IMG/VR virus record: IMGVR_UViG_3300005588_000719
Location: 1-54,756 of that record
DNA from: a virus
Length of the DNA: 54,756 nucleotides
Direction: 5' to 3' (one strand)
This document shows positions 34,723 through 42,439 of this stretch, in pieces. Under the pieces are notes generated by a model, which ran no database searches, was not told the origin of the DNA, and worked only from the letters and a program-made list of their open reading frames with translations. Each line of letters opens with the position of its first letter. The stretch's first letter is position 1. The translations under genes and the position numbers were made by a program.

Positions 34723-36113
34723 TATTTTATTAATCCAAATTTACGTTGTTGATGTTTTGCCCAACCTATCTTATACCCTGCAATTCTTTCAAAACTCTTG
34801 CATTCTTCAGCAGTTGGTATTTTATATTTATCTAAGAAACAGTGCCAAGCCCAACCAATTTTAAACTTCTTATACCTTGACACACTGATTAGCTTATGAA
34901 GGTATTTAATCCTAGCATCATTAGCAGTTACTTCTACTAATTCAAAATCTGTAAGATGTTCAGGAAGTTGGTTTCGCTCGAATATTTTCCCTGTTCTTTT
35001 GTCTCTAATTTTATACTGTGGTTTCTCGTTTTTCTTTATTTTCTTTCCTTTTAAAGTCCATTTGCGGTCTTGCTCTGGAAATCCATGCGAAAAAACGTTA
35101 TCAGCATGGTCAAGAATAATGCAAGCCTCTTTACCTTGAGCGGGTCTAAGACCTCTTCCGACCATCTGTAGATACAAACTAAGCGAAGTCGTTGGTTTTG
35201 TTAATTGAACGCATTCAATTTCAGGGACATCAAAGCCCTCTGTTACAATTCCAACATTTGAAAGGATCGTTGTTTTACCAGTAGCAAAATTCTTTAATGT
35301 TTGCTTTCTCTGTTCTTTTGGGGTTGTGCCGTCAATATGTTCAGCCGGATAGCCTGCTTTATTATATAGCTCCACAATTTTCTGAGAATGTTCAACATCA
35401 TTTGCAAATACTACTGTTTTTAATCCTTTTGCTTTAAGCTCCCAAGTTCTAACATAATCTCCAAAAGTGATGTTTTTATTAATAGCTTCTGAAAGCTCTT
35501 TAGCATTAAATTCTCCTGCTGTGAGTTTGATTGTTTTCAAATCAAAGCTTAATGGATTTGCAATAACTTTTGGCTTTACTAAATGTCCTATTTTTATTAA
35601 ATCACTTACTGAAGTTCCTACAACTAAATCATTGAATATATCTTCAAACCCTTCACCGTTCGTTCTGCATGGAGTAGCAGACACCCCTAATAATTGAGCT
35701 GTATTGTAATATTCATAAATCTTTCTGTAAGAATTGGCTGTTGAGTGGTGTGCTTCATCACAGATAATTAAATCTATGTCTTTTGGTAGCATTCTGCCCT
35801 TACTAATTCTACTTGCTAAGGTGGGAACAGATGCAACATGAACCTTAGCATAGTGTTTGTACAAGAAATCTCTTTGTATCACCGAACATTGCATATTAAA
35901 TCTAAATAGCTTATCAATAGTTTGTTCAATTAGCTCTTTTCTGTGAACTAATATCATTACCTTTTTGTTCCACTTTAAATAATCCCTTGTAATATCTACA
36001 AATGTTATAGTTTTCCCTGCTCCAGTTGGTAACTGTAACATGGTTCTGCTATGTTTTTTTAGGGATTTGTAAGTCCAACGCTTAGCTTCTATTTGATAAG
36101 GTCTTAATTGCAT
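34722..36113 (-). CDS. Superfamily 2 DNA helicase (DEAD/DEAH type)
   Basis: 463 residues. Motifs are complete: RPYQIEA (Q-like), Walker A PTGAGKT (residues 29-35), DEAHHS, SATPCR, and in the second RecA lobe TEGFDVPEI and QMVGRGLRP. This is the group of phage helicases related to RecG/UvsW/YprA-type ATPases. A role in branch migration or origin melting is plausible. It overlaps the initiator gene by one base and the DnaA-like gene by 10 bases. Confidence 0.85.
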   Translation of the reverse strand: MQLRPYQIEAKRWTYKSLKKHSRTMLQLPTGAGKTITFVDITRDYLKWNKKVMILVHRKELIEQTIDKLFRFNMQCSVIQRDFLYKHYAKVHVASVPTLASRISKGRMLPKDIDLIICDEAHHSTANSYRKIYEYYNTAQLLGVSATPCRTNGEGFEDIFNDLVVGTSVSDLIKIGHLVKPKVIANPLSFDLKTIKLTAGEFNAKELSEAINKNITFGDYVRTWELKAKGLKTVVFANDVEHSQKIVELYNKAGYPAEHIDGTTPKEQRKQTLKNFATGKTTILSNVGIVTEGFDVPEIECVQLTKPTTSLSLYLQMVGRGLRPAQGKEACIILDHADNVFSHGFPEQDRKWTLKGKKIKKNEKPQYKIRDKRTGKIFERNQLPEHLTDFELVEVTANDARIKYLHKLISVSRYKKFKIGWAWHCFLDKYKIPTAEECKSFERIAGYKIGWAKHQQRKFGLIK

Positions 36114-36481
36114 TGTGATTGAGTTTGAGTTGTTCTTATCGATTGTAAAATTTCATCAAATTTCTTTTGATATGGTTTATTGTATTTAATTAAATCGTCA
36201 TGTGCTTTTAAGCTACTTATTATTGTTGCATGATTACGATTTGATAAATACCTTCCAAGTGCAGATTTACTAAATCTGTGAGTAGAAAAAGATAATTTTA
36301 TAAAGGTATGCCGAGCAAATGGTAAAGGGTCATATCTTCTTTTACTAATCAATTCATCTACATTGATATTATATATTTTACATATATGTTCTGCCATTAA
36401 ATATAATTCTACATTAGGATTTTCCTTGAATAGCTGAATATGTTCTTCATTGCAATCTGATAATATTATATTTTCATTCAT
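36104..36481 (-). CDS. Stand-alone DnaA domain IV-like protein
   Basis: 125 residues. The central part (SKRRYDPLPFARHTFIKLSF, FSKSALGRYLSNRNHATIIS) follows DnaA domain IV, the helix-turn-helix that reads DnaA boxes; NHATI stands where DnaA has DHTTV. No AAA+ domain is present. Such a protein could guide or block host DnaA, or mark the phage origin. It is coupled to the SF2 helicase and initiator genes. Confidence 0.65.
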   Translation of the reverse strand: MNENIILSDCNEEHIQLFKENPNVELYLMAEHICKIYNINVDELISKRRYDPLPFARHTFIKLSFSTHRFSKSALGRYLSNRNHATIISSLKAHDDLIKYNKPYQKKFDEILQSIRTTQTQSQCN

Positions 36482-36510
36482 GTTAATTCTTTTGTAGTGG
36501 TTTAACTTAG

Positions 36511-36586
36511 TGCCGTAGCTGGGGCTTGAACCCAGAAGTTGTAGTTGTTTAATAAATCCTGTCGCTTCTCCAAGCTGTTCTACGGC
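36511..36586 (-). tRNA. tRNA-Leu-like element with broken anticodon arm
   Basis: The 76-base element has acceptor GCCGTAG/CTACGGC (7 bp), discriminator A and a perfect T arm CTGGG-TTCAAGC-CCCAG. The D arm is odd (GCTT-GGAG-AAGC). The 5' side of the anticodon stem and the loop start (CAGGATTTA) resemble tRNA-Leu, but the matching 3' side is missing, and AGAAG in the D arm can pair with CTTCT before the T arm. It lies between two early genes on the coding strand. It is either a decayed tRNA or a tRNA-like structure with another role. Confidence 0.5.
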
Positions 36587-36592
36587 TATTTT

Positions 36593-37045
36593 TTATGAGA
36601 ATATTTCTTCTTCTTCCATTTCATAAATAGTTGATTGGAAGTCTTCTTCTTGCATATCTTCTCTCGCTAATTCTTCACCGCTGAAGTAATCATAATAGAT
36701 TATTACTTTATTTTCGTAATCTTTGACTTTTTTACATGCCTTAGTAAGCAATCTCTTTCCGCCTTTTAACTCATTTGATAATTCAGTTAATTGCTCATGC
36801 TTGACCTTAATTTGAGATGTGTAAGAAGCGTTGGAGCTTTTTTTTGCTGACTCTAATTCATTGATTTCAGAAACCAATTCAGTCATTGCATTGCCCATGT
36901 CGATTTTCTCTTTATCTGAAAATTCTACTTCAACATCTCTTGGTACTGCTCCTGTTGGCATATCTTCATTTTCAACTTGCTCATATTCAGCTTCTTCGAT
37001 TTCATCGATTACTGCTAATTCAGTTGATGTATTTTCTTGTTCCAT
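36593..37045 (-). CDS. Acidic early protein, 150 aa
   Basis: Not recognised. It is strongly acidic at both ends (EEAEYEQVENED; YEMEEEEIFS) with a coiled-coil middle (about residues 50-110). It lies between a terminator-like hairpin and the tRNA-like element. An accessory role for the recombination proteins upstream is possible but not shown. Confidence 0.45.
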   Translation of the reverse strand: MEQENTSTELAVIDEIEEAEYEQVENEDMPTGAVPRDVEVEFSDKEKIDMGNAMTELVSEINELESAKKSSNASYTSQIKVKHEQLTELSNELKGGKRLLTKACKKVKDYENKVIIYYDYFSGEELAREDMQEEDFQSTIYEMEEEEIFS

Positions 37046-37091
37046 TTTTTTATTCCTTTATTGATTAATAATTGGTTAGGGTTTTTTAATT

Positions 37092-37139
37092 AAAAAATAC
37101 AAGCCCGCTTGGGATTTAATTGGGGGGAAAGCGAGCTTG
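37092..37139 (-). terminator. Terminator-like hairpin in the early operon
   Basis: On the minus strand CAAGCTCGCTT (37139-37129) pairs with AAGCGGGCTTG (37110-37100), one G-T wobble, around an 18-base loop with a C run, and is followed by TATTTTTT. It lies just after the nuclease/SMC fusion gene. It may stop or attenuate early transcription, or protect the mRNA. Confidence 0.55.
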
Positions 37140-37151
37140 CACTTGAGGAAC

Positions 37152-39065
37152 TCATGCACTCACAAGTTCATTATCATTAATTACTTTGAAATCTTTATCT
37201 GTTACTTTTGTAACAAACATTTGTAAATCACTTTCTTCAGCTTTTGTTTTAAATTCTAATAATGTTTCGTTATCAAAGACTTCTAATCCATCTACACAGA
37301 TTAACTTTAAATCTCCTACTCTAATCTTTGCTATTTCAATTGCTATATCTACTTTTTTAGCTGTGTTTAATCGGTCAAATGGGACATTGTCAAAGTAAAT
37401 TTCTCCGTCTTTTACTTCTAAGCCGTCAATAGGGAGTTCTTTCAACAAGCTACTTTTATACTCATCTAATTTCTTGAGGGCTTCCGATAATGAAGAGCTA
37501 TCTGCATTTAATAATTCTAACTGCCTTTTATTTTGCTCTACAATTCTTCTCATTGAGTCAAACTCTGCATAACTGTTAAACTTTGCTTCCAAGTTCGCTT
37601 TTTCTGTTAATTTTCCGTTTAAATTCTCGTTGAATTTATCGTTTAAATTTTGGCGTTGGAGTTCATATTTTTTTCTGACATTTTCTATTTCTTCGGCTTC
37701 TTTATTTCTTATTGATTGCAAATAATCATCTTTCTTATTTCTCGCTTCATCTATGCTATTTTCAATCTCCCTTAATTGTTCTTTTAAATCGTCTATTGAT
37801 ATATTCAACGGTATTTCATCAATAGTCATATCCTTAATTGTAGCAGTCTTTTCTTTGATTTGTCTATTAATCAATGTCCTTTCATTAAATATGTTTAAGT
37901 GAGCGTAATCTATTACTTGCAGTCCGTGTTGATTAAAGTCATTAATATTTGCTATTTCCATAGTTCCATTTAAAACATTCTTTAATTCATTTTCTCCTAC
38001 TTTGATTGGCACGGCATCTAACATTAATTGAGTTCGTTCTTTTGGCTTTGCTGTAATAAATTCTATTGGATTTGTTGAAAGAACGTCTGTTAAATCATTT
38101 AAAATTGACTGAGGTTTTTTAATTAATTCTCCTCGATTATCATAAAGTTCTAATTTTGACTTTGAACCTTTGAATGTTCTTTTTAATGATGTACCTTCGT
38201 CAAATACTAATACTACTTCTCCTTGTTCGCTTCCATTCTTTACTATGGTTGCATCTTTGCTACCTTTAATTGCAAGTTTAATTGCTTCAAGGAATGATGT
38301 TTTTCCACTCCCATTTTTCCCCTCGATTGAGTTAAATTTGCCTGCTTCAAAGCTAAATTCACTTATGCCTAAAACATTTTGTATATGTATTTTATTGATT
38401 TTCATTTTGATTTCCGTTTCTTTTATTTTAAAATAATTTTCTAAATTGTTATTATAAATGAAGTGTACTAATTCTTTCAGAACTTCATGGTTTCGACTTA
38501 TCACATCTTCATTTATATATTCTCTAAATGTATGTATATCAATTAATTTTAATTCTCCGGCTGTTTCTTTCATCTCAAATATATTATATTGGAGTGTCTT
38601 TAATCCGAACATCTCAAGGTAAAATCCCCATTGGCAAGATTTTGAATATTTTTCGTAATCGTATAGCCCCCAACAAGTTTTATTTTCAACTATCATTGAG
38701 CCTGCCAATTGGTCAACTCTTCCACTTAGCAATACATCATATCCGTCTATCTTGTACTCTTTTTTAATTGGCACTTCAAAAGGAAATCTATAATCTAATA
38801 CCTCAAATGATGGCATTACATTTTCTGGAGTGAATACTATTCCGTCATGTTCAAATATATTATGTTGCTGATTATATGTTTCTTCAGGAGCTTCTAAGAT
38901 TTTATGATATGCAGAGCCTAATTCCGCAAATTTGCTATGCTTATACTCGCCTTTTATCATATCAATAATATCTTCAGTAGTAAATTTTACTTCTCCTTGA
39001 TAGTTGGGAACATTATATAAATATTCCCTGAATGTATTTATAAATGATACTGATATTTTAATCAT
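37152..39065 (-). CDS. RecB-type nuclease fused to SMC/Rad50-like ATPase
   Basis: 637 residues. Residues 1-215 are a PD-(D/E)XK nuclease of the RecB/PDDEXK_1 kind: GSAYHKILE, LSGRVDQL, IVENKTCW (E-x-K) and QWGFYLEMF. Residues 221-637 start with MKINKIHIQNVLG and carry Walker A GKNGSGKT, a coiled coil (about 435-540) and a C-terminal ATPase half (ICVDGLEVFDNETLLEF) as in RecF/SbcC/Rad50. No zinc hook is visible. In phages these are usually two genes. ATG at 38405 with GGAA upstream could yield the ATPase alone. It adjoins the Sak4-like gene, suggesting an end-processing/recombination unit. Confidence 0.75.
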   Translation of the reverse strand: MIKISVSFINTFREYLYNVPNYQGEVKFTTEDIIDMIKGEYKHSKFAELGSAYHKILEAPEETYNQQHNIFEHDGIVFTPENVMPSFEVLDYRFPFEVPIKKEYKIDGYDVLLSGRVDQLAGSMIVENKTCWGLYDYEKYSKSCQWGFYLEMFGLKTLQYNIFEMKETAGELKLIDIHTFREYINEDVISRNHEVLKELVHFIYNNNLENYFKIKETEIKMKINKIHIQNVLGISEFSFEAGKFNSIEGKNGSGKTSFLEAIKLAIKGSKDATIVKNGSEQGEVVLVFDEGTSLKRTFKGSKSKLELYDNRGELIKKPQSILNDLTDVLSTNPIEFITAKPKERTQLMLDAVPIKVGENELKNVLNGTMEIANINDFNQHGLQVIDYAHLNIFNERTLINRQIKEKTATIKDMTIDEIPLNISIDDLKEQLREIENSIDEARNKKDDYLQSIRNKEAEEIENVRKKYELQRQNLNDKFNENLNGKLTEKANLEAKFNSYAEFDSMRRIVEQNKRQLELLNADSSSLSEALKKLDEYKSSLLKELPIDGLEVKDGEIYFDNVPFDRLNTAKKVDIAIEIAKIRVGDLKLICVDGLEVFDNETLLEFKTKAEESDLQMFVTKVTDKDFKVINDNELVSA

Positions 39066-40081
39066 TAGAATTCAAATGCCTCCGCAGGTTCTTCTACTTC
39101 AAACGGCTTTAACTCTTCGGCTTCTTTTTCTCCTGTCATATTAGAATAATCTGGTTCAGTTTCTACTTTTGGCTCTGGTTCTTTATTTACTGCTTCATAT
39201 ACATTTTTATCTTTGTTATATGTAAACCCTAATTCAATTACTCTTTCTTTGAATATTTGTCTTACTTGAATTTTTACAGCTTGGCTTAGGTCTTTCAATT
39301 CATCAACTAATGAATTACATTCTTCAGGAGTTTCTATTCTATCAATCTTGTTTCTGAACTTTTGTATTAAATCGACTGTTTCTTTTTGCACGTTTGAAAT
39401 ATTACCTAAACTTGCTTTGATTTCTTTTAGTTTTGTTTGGAAGAAATCAGGTTCATCTGTGAAATTTGGTAAAATTATAGTTGGAAAATTCATTGAATTT
39501 TTACCTATAAAATACTCACTTGGATTAAAGTCTAAAGTTCTATTTTTATCTATATTCTGCATATATCCGATAAAGTCTGAATTATCTGCAATTAAGCTGT
39601 AAGATGAACCTGTAATAGCAGGTCTTTTGATGGTCATATCTCCTTCAGTATGCTCTTTCACTTGAGCAATCATAATCAAATCTTTCCCTTGATTACGTAA
39701 AATGTTAGTGAAGTCTTTAAATTCGTTCTTTAATTGTCCGTACATTTGGAGCTTATTTCTTTTGAATTTTGGATTTTTCTCAATTAGATTTACTTCAATA
39801 CTTTCCATACATTTTGAAATCGTATCTACTATAATTACATCATATTTTTTAATCAATTCAATGAAACCTTTTGTATCATTTGATATATCTGTCCATGATG
39901 ATATTTGTACAACATCTTTCCTATATGCTGACCTATGAACACCGTTATCAAAATCTAAGGTTAAACAATTTCCTGATGTATTTGCAAGACTGGTTTTTCC
40001 TGAACTCGGATAACCGTATATTAAACCAAATGTAGTTTCAATATTTATCTTGTCTTCTTTTTTTATTAGATTAAATCCCAT
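39065..40081 (-). CDS. Sak4-like AAA ATPase (single-strand annealing/RecA-core)
   Basis: 338 residues. Walker A GYPSSGKTSLA (about residues 23-33), LTLDFDNGVHR and a Walker B DVIIVDTIS fit the AAA_24/Sak4 group of phage RecA-core proteins that help anneal or pair DNA strands. The C-terminus is acidic (EEPAEAFEF), as in single-strand-binding partners. It overlaps the nuclease fusion by one base. Confidence 0.75.
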   Translation of the reverse strand: MGFNLIKKEDKINIETTFGLIYGYPSSGKTSLANTSGNCLTLDFDNGVHRSAYRKDVVQISSWTDISNDTKGFIELIKKYDVIIVDTISKCMESIEVNLIEKNPKFKRNKLQMYGQLKNEFKDFTNILRNQGKDLIMIAQVKEHTEGDMTIKRPAITGSSYSLIADNSDFIGYMQNIDKNRTLDFNPSEYFIGKNSMNFPTIILPNFTDEPDFFQTKLKEIKASLGNISNVQKETVDLIQKFRNKIDRIETPEECNSLVDELKDLSQAVKIQVRQIFKERVIELGFTYNKDKNVYEAVNKEPEPKVETEPDYSNMTGEKEAEELKPFEVEEPAEAFEF

Positions 40082-40093
40082 TTTATTATCCCT

Positions 40094-40252
40094 TTAAATA
40101 TTTTTAAAAATTTGTATGATTATTAATACCATTAATACTGTGATTATACCGTATTTCTTGAGCAGTTTTGCTAACATGAAATACATTTTATCAATAGTTC
40201 TTGTTCTTGTGAATTTCCCTATTGAAATAGGTTTAAAAGATGTACTATTCAT
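40094..40252 (-). CDS. Small single-TM membrane protein, 52 aa
   Basis: ATG at 40252 overlaps the end of the upstream gene by eight bases. The product is basic at its N-terminus (KFTRTRTIDKM) with a C-terminal transmembrane helix YGIITVLMVLIIIQIF and a short tail. Too short for a 60-residue ORF cut-off. Not recognised; small membrane proteins of early operons often interfere with host envelope functions. Confidence 0.5.
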   Translation of the reverse strand: MNSTSFKPISIGKFTRTRTIDKMYFMLAKLLKKYGIITVLMVLIIIQIFKNI

Positions 40253-40469
40253 TTTTTTCCTCATGTTCTAACTCAAAATTGAATGGATTGTAAATACCCT
40301 TTTTTATTCCTTTATTTTCCAAAGCTTCTATTGTTCCTAAAACAAAGTCCAAATCAGTATTTTTGTTTAATTCTACTGGTCTAAATATAGTTGCAGTTGT
40401 TTCAAAAAAATCTTCTTTTGGCTGAGAAAATCTTTGCTCTTCAGAATTCCATTTATATTTTGCATTCAT
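40245..40469 (-). CDS. Unassigned early protein, 74 aa
   Basis: Not recognised; soluble, polar, no motif. It overlaps the 116-residue gene by one base (TAATG type) and the small membrane protein gene by eight, so translation is coupled. Confidence 0.45.
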   Translation of the reverse strand: MNAKYKWNSEEQRFSQPKEDFFETTATIFRPVELNKNTDLDFVLGTIEALENKGIKKGIYNPFNFELEHEEKNE

Positions 40470-40819
40470 TATACTGCCTCCAAATCAACTCTGTATTTGG
40501 AAGCGTCGATATCATCTCCTTCTTCATTCCAATCACTCAAGAAGTTTAAATCGTCATCCAGATAATTCAATATGAAATTTGCTATATCTTGGTTCTTCAT
40601 ATCATAAGAATATTCACCATTTGTAAATTGTGCTTCTTTCAATGTCTTTATAAAAGCAATATAGATTTCAGTCAAATCCTTTTGAGCTTTTTGTTTTGTT
40701 CTCATAAAAAAATACTGATTAATGTTCGCTTCTTGCTCATATTTCTCTGTATTGCCTTTATAGTCAGTCGCACAAATACTGACTGTTACTTTTCTGATGT
40801 CTCCTAATTTCATTTCCAT
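40469..40819 (-). CDS. Unassigned early protein, 116 aa
   Basis: Not recognised. Mixed alpha/beta, acidic towards the C-terminus (WNEEGDDIDASKYRVDLEAV). Two in-frame starts (residues 1 and 3) are possible. Part of the early operon ahead of the recombination genes. Confidence 0.45.
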   Translation of the reverse strand: MEMKLGDIRKVTVSICATDYKGNTEKYEQEANINQYFFMRTKQKAQKDLTEIYIAFIKTLKEAQFTNGEYSYDMKNQDIANFILNYLDDDLNFLSDWNEEGDDIDASKYRVDLEAV

Positions 40820-40995
40820 TTTACCACCTCTGAACTTTCTAATTCTGCAATTCGTTTGTTAAGTTTATCTATAAGATTGTTTCTCTCAAAAAGCAAATCT
40901 TCTAAAAATGCTTTATTGCTTTGAAGGATTAGTACCTTGCCTTCTAATTCTTTTATTAGAGCTTCGTTTATTTTATTTAATTCGTAGTTACTCAT
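40810..40995 (-). CDS. Small coiled-coil early protein, 61 aa
   Basis: ATG at 40995 overlaps the upstream stop as ATGA and has GGAGGG four bases before it, so it is preferred to an ATG at 41022. The product is a single coiled coil (LLFERNNLIDKLNKRIAELE). Not recognised. Confidence 0.5.
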   Translation of the reverse strand: MSNYELNKINEALIKELEGKVLILQSNKAFLEDLLFERNNLIDKLNKRIAELESSEVVKWK

Positions 40996-41192
40996 CTTAC
41001 CCTCCATAACATATCTGTACAAGTTTGCTGTAATAAGTCTGATAGCTCTTCATCTGTTCGGTCTATCATTCTTTCTATAACATCTTTGCTGATTTCAGTA
41101 TTTCTCTTTTCAAGTTCTGATAAGAGATATACTATTTTGTGAGATAGTCTCGCTATCTCTTCAACTGTTCTTCTTTTTTCTTTGGAAATCAT
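40992..41192 (-). CDS. Small helical early protein, 66 aa (first gene of replication block)
   Basis: ATG at 41192 has AAGGAA seven bases upstream. The frame stays open to 41291, but that extension runs through the first sRNA unit and is rejected. The product is helical and charged (SHKIVYLLSELEKRN). Its start lies beside the first antisense unit, so that unit could affect its expression. Confidence 0.5.
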   Translation of the reverse strand: MISKEKRRTVEEIARLSHKIVYLLSELEKRNTEISKDVIERMIDRTDEELSDLLQQTCTDMLWRVR

Positions 41193-41204
41193 TTTGATTT
41201 TCCT

Positions 41205-41275
41205 TATATTTGTTTGTAAATACATCCAAATTAGAACCCTCAGTAGTCCCTTATCTATGAGGGTTCTTTTTTTTC
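41205..41275 (+). ncRNA. Small RNA unit 1 of tandem array
   Basis: TTG at 41182-41184, 20 bases, then TATATTTG at 41205-41212 form a near-ideal Bacteroidota promoter. About 20 bases on, AGAACCCTCA (41233-41242) pairs perfectly with TGAGGGTTCT (41258-41267), followed by eight Ts. The RNA would be about 55-60 nt. No ORF is present. The DNA lies over the 5' leader of the minus-strand replication genes. Confidence 0.65.
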
Positions 41276-41300
41276 TTTTTGTGTCAATCATTTAATTTTT

Positions 41301-41368
41301 TATATTTGCATAGTTAAAGAATATGAGTCCTGGTCTTTGTGTATTTTAGGCTGGGATTCTTTTTTTTT
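41301..41368 (+). ncRNA. Small RNA unit 2 of tandem array
   Basis: TTG at 41279-41281, 19 bases, TATATTTG at 41301-41308. The arms GAGTCCTGGTC (41325-41335) and GGCTGGGATTC (41349-41359) pair along their whole length through several G-T wobbles, followed by nine Ts. RNA about 55 nt. Only an 8-codon ATG frame exists. The wobble-only differences suggest the stem is maintained as RNA. Confidence 0.65.
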
Positions 41369-41413
41369 ATGTGAATGAACTCTTAATTATTTTGTAAATC
41401 AAAATATTTATTT

Positions 41414-41485
41414 TATATTTGTTAGTGGATAATTAGTTAAGGAACTCTGGTCACCGTGCAAAATGACCGGAGTTCTTTTGCTTTA
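41414..41485 (+). ncRNA. Small RNA unit 3 of tandem array
   Basis: TTG at 41392-41394, 19 bases, TATATTTG at 41414-41421. A 12-bp stem GAACTCTGGTCA (41442-41453) / TGACCGGAGTTC (41464-41475) with a 10-base loop is followed by TTTTGCTTT, a weaker U tract than in the other units. RNA about 55-60 nt. No ORF. Confidence 0.6.
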
Positions 41486-41531
41486 ATAGTAATTGTAATA
41501 TTTATATCTTTGTTTATCATAATAATTTTTC

Positions 41532-41608
41532 TATATTTGCTCATGAACAAGAGAATGTTTTGTTCTTTCTACAACCTTAGCCTACGTAATCCTTGGCTAA
41601 GGTTTTTT
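41532..41608 (+). ncRNA. Small RNA unit 4 of tandem array
   Basis: TTG at 41510-41512, 19 bases, TATATTTG at 41532-41539. A first small hairpin GAACAA/TTGTTC (41545-41565) is followed by AACCTTAGCC (41573-41582) / GGCTAAGGTT (41595-41604) and six Ts. RNA about 65 nt. A 25-codon ATG frame starts at 41543, almost at the transcript start and without a ribosome site, so coding is unlikely. The unit ends next to the stop of the gene at 41607. Confidence 0.65.
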
Positions 41609-41912
41609 AATTTCTACTAAAAAATTTTACTTTATCTTCGTGCGAACCAAATAGCTCTACTACTTTAGCTCTTTTGTTTACTTCAACATTTTTAGGAAAT
41701 GTTTTGTGAGTTAATTGCCTTAATAAATTAAGCAATGATGGAACATATATTTTATTTCTCCTATCTGTATCTATCAACTTATATTTAAGAGCGTCAGCAA
41801 TTACAACTATACTAATATTAGCAATTTGCGCTGCCTTTCTTTGAGATACAAATAACTCTTTGTTTGCTTCAAAGTATGCTTTTTCATAATTATATGTAGA
41901 AGTTTCTGCCAT
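41607..41912 (-). CDS. Small HTH-like DNA-binding protein, 101 aa
   Basis: The segment VSQRKAAQIANISIVVIADAL followed by KIYVPSLLNLLRQL looks like a winged or MerR/excisionase-like helix-turn-helix. It follows two ribbon-helix-helix genes on the leftward early transcript. A control or excision role is plausible; family not recognised with certainty. Confidence 0.5.
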   Translation of the reverse strand: MAETSTYNYEKAYFEANKELFVSQRKAAQIANISIVVIADALKYKLIDTDRRNKIYVPSLLNLLRQLTHKTFPKNVEVNKRAKVVELFGSHEDKVKFFSRN

Positions 41913-41918
41913 CGTTTT

Positions 41919-42098
41919 TTAATTTACTTTTTCTATATTTTGGTCGTAAACTTTGTTGATTATTAATTCTAATACTTTTGTATTATCTGAATTAATTTTT
42001 TTTGCAAGAATATTTAAACGTTCTTTGGTCTCTTTATTTAATCTAAATGATACTGCTTCTTTTTTTGAAGCTTTGTCTAAACTTATATTTACATTCAT
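41919..42098 (-). CDS. Ribbon-helix-helix protein, 59 aa
   Basis: ATG at 42098 to TAA at 41919. The sequence KEAVSFRLNKETKERLNILA then NSDNTKVLELIINKVYD is a classic Arc/MetJ/CopG pattern: one beta strand and two helices. It would dimerise and bind the operators at 42157-42195 just upstream, giving autoregulation. Just under 60 residues, so easy to overlook. Confidence 0.7.
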   Translation of the reverse strand: MNVNISLDKASKKEAVSFRLNKETKERLNILAKKINSDNTKVLELIINKVYDQNIEKVN

Positions 42099-42156
42099 TA
42101 GTGGGCTTTGTTTAGTGGGTGAAAATATATTTTTGTTTGCATTTCTAAAACATTTA

Positions 42157-42195
42157 TGTATATTTGTATATACAAATGTATATTTGTAATATACA
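42157..42195. promoter_or_regulatory. Operator cluster upstream of the ribbon-helix-helix gene
   Basis: ATTTGTATATACAAAT (42162-42177) is a perfect 16-bp palindrome. TGTATATT-TGT-AATATACA (42177-42195) is a second perfect one. The unit TGTATATTTGTA repeats at 42157 and 42177, 20 bases apart, i.e. on one DNA face. A minus-strand -7 box TACATTTG (42180-42173) lies within. This suits cooperative binding of a ribbon-helix-helix repressor. Confidence 0.55.
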
Positions 42196-42226
42196 TTTAT
42201 ATATTTGGTAGAATTTGTAAGAGATT

Positions 42227-42397
42227 TTATTCGGTTATTAACTTGAATTCTTTTTCAGAATTTACAAAGCGAGATAGAGTTATTTCAGCAAATCGTTTTC
42301 TGGTTTGATGAATTTTGTCTGCTTTTTTTGTTAAAAGTTTGTAATCATTTTCTTCCAATTCTACTTGGATTTTATATTTTTTACTTGTCTTACTCAT
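42227..42397 (-). CDS. Ribbon-helix-helix-like protein, 56 aa (first early gene)
   Basis: ATG at 42397 to TAA at 42227. MSKTSKKYKIQVELEENDYK opens with a basic tail and a beta strand, then come two helices (LLTKKADKIHQTRKRFAEI; LSRFVNSEKEF), a ribbon-helix-helix layout. It is the first gene of the leftward early transcript, divergent from the S24 repressor, the slot of lambda Cro/Arc-type proteins. Too short for common cut-offs. Confidence 0.6.
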   Translation of the reverse strand: MSKTSKKYKIQVELEENDYKLLTKKADKIHQTRKRFAEITLSRFVNSEKEFKLITE

Positions 42398-42439
42398 TAT
42401 CTATATATAGTTATAAGATGTTTGCGATACTTTATAAGA

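Noticed and set aside
41193-41291. Longer N-terminus of the 66-residue early protein
   Set aside because: It runs through the first promoter-hairpin unit; ATG at 41192 has AAGGAA at good spacing.
41541-41620. A 25-codon ATG frame in sRNA unit 4
   Set aside because: It begins within a few bases of the predicted transcript start, lacks a ribosome site and reads through the terminator stem.
41953-42189. Plus-strand 78-codon frame in the control region
   Set aside because: It is the mirror of the 59-residue ribbon-helix-helix gene on the minus strand and contains operator palindromes at its end.
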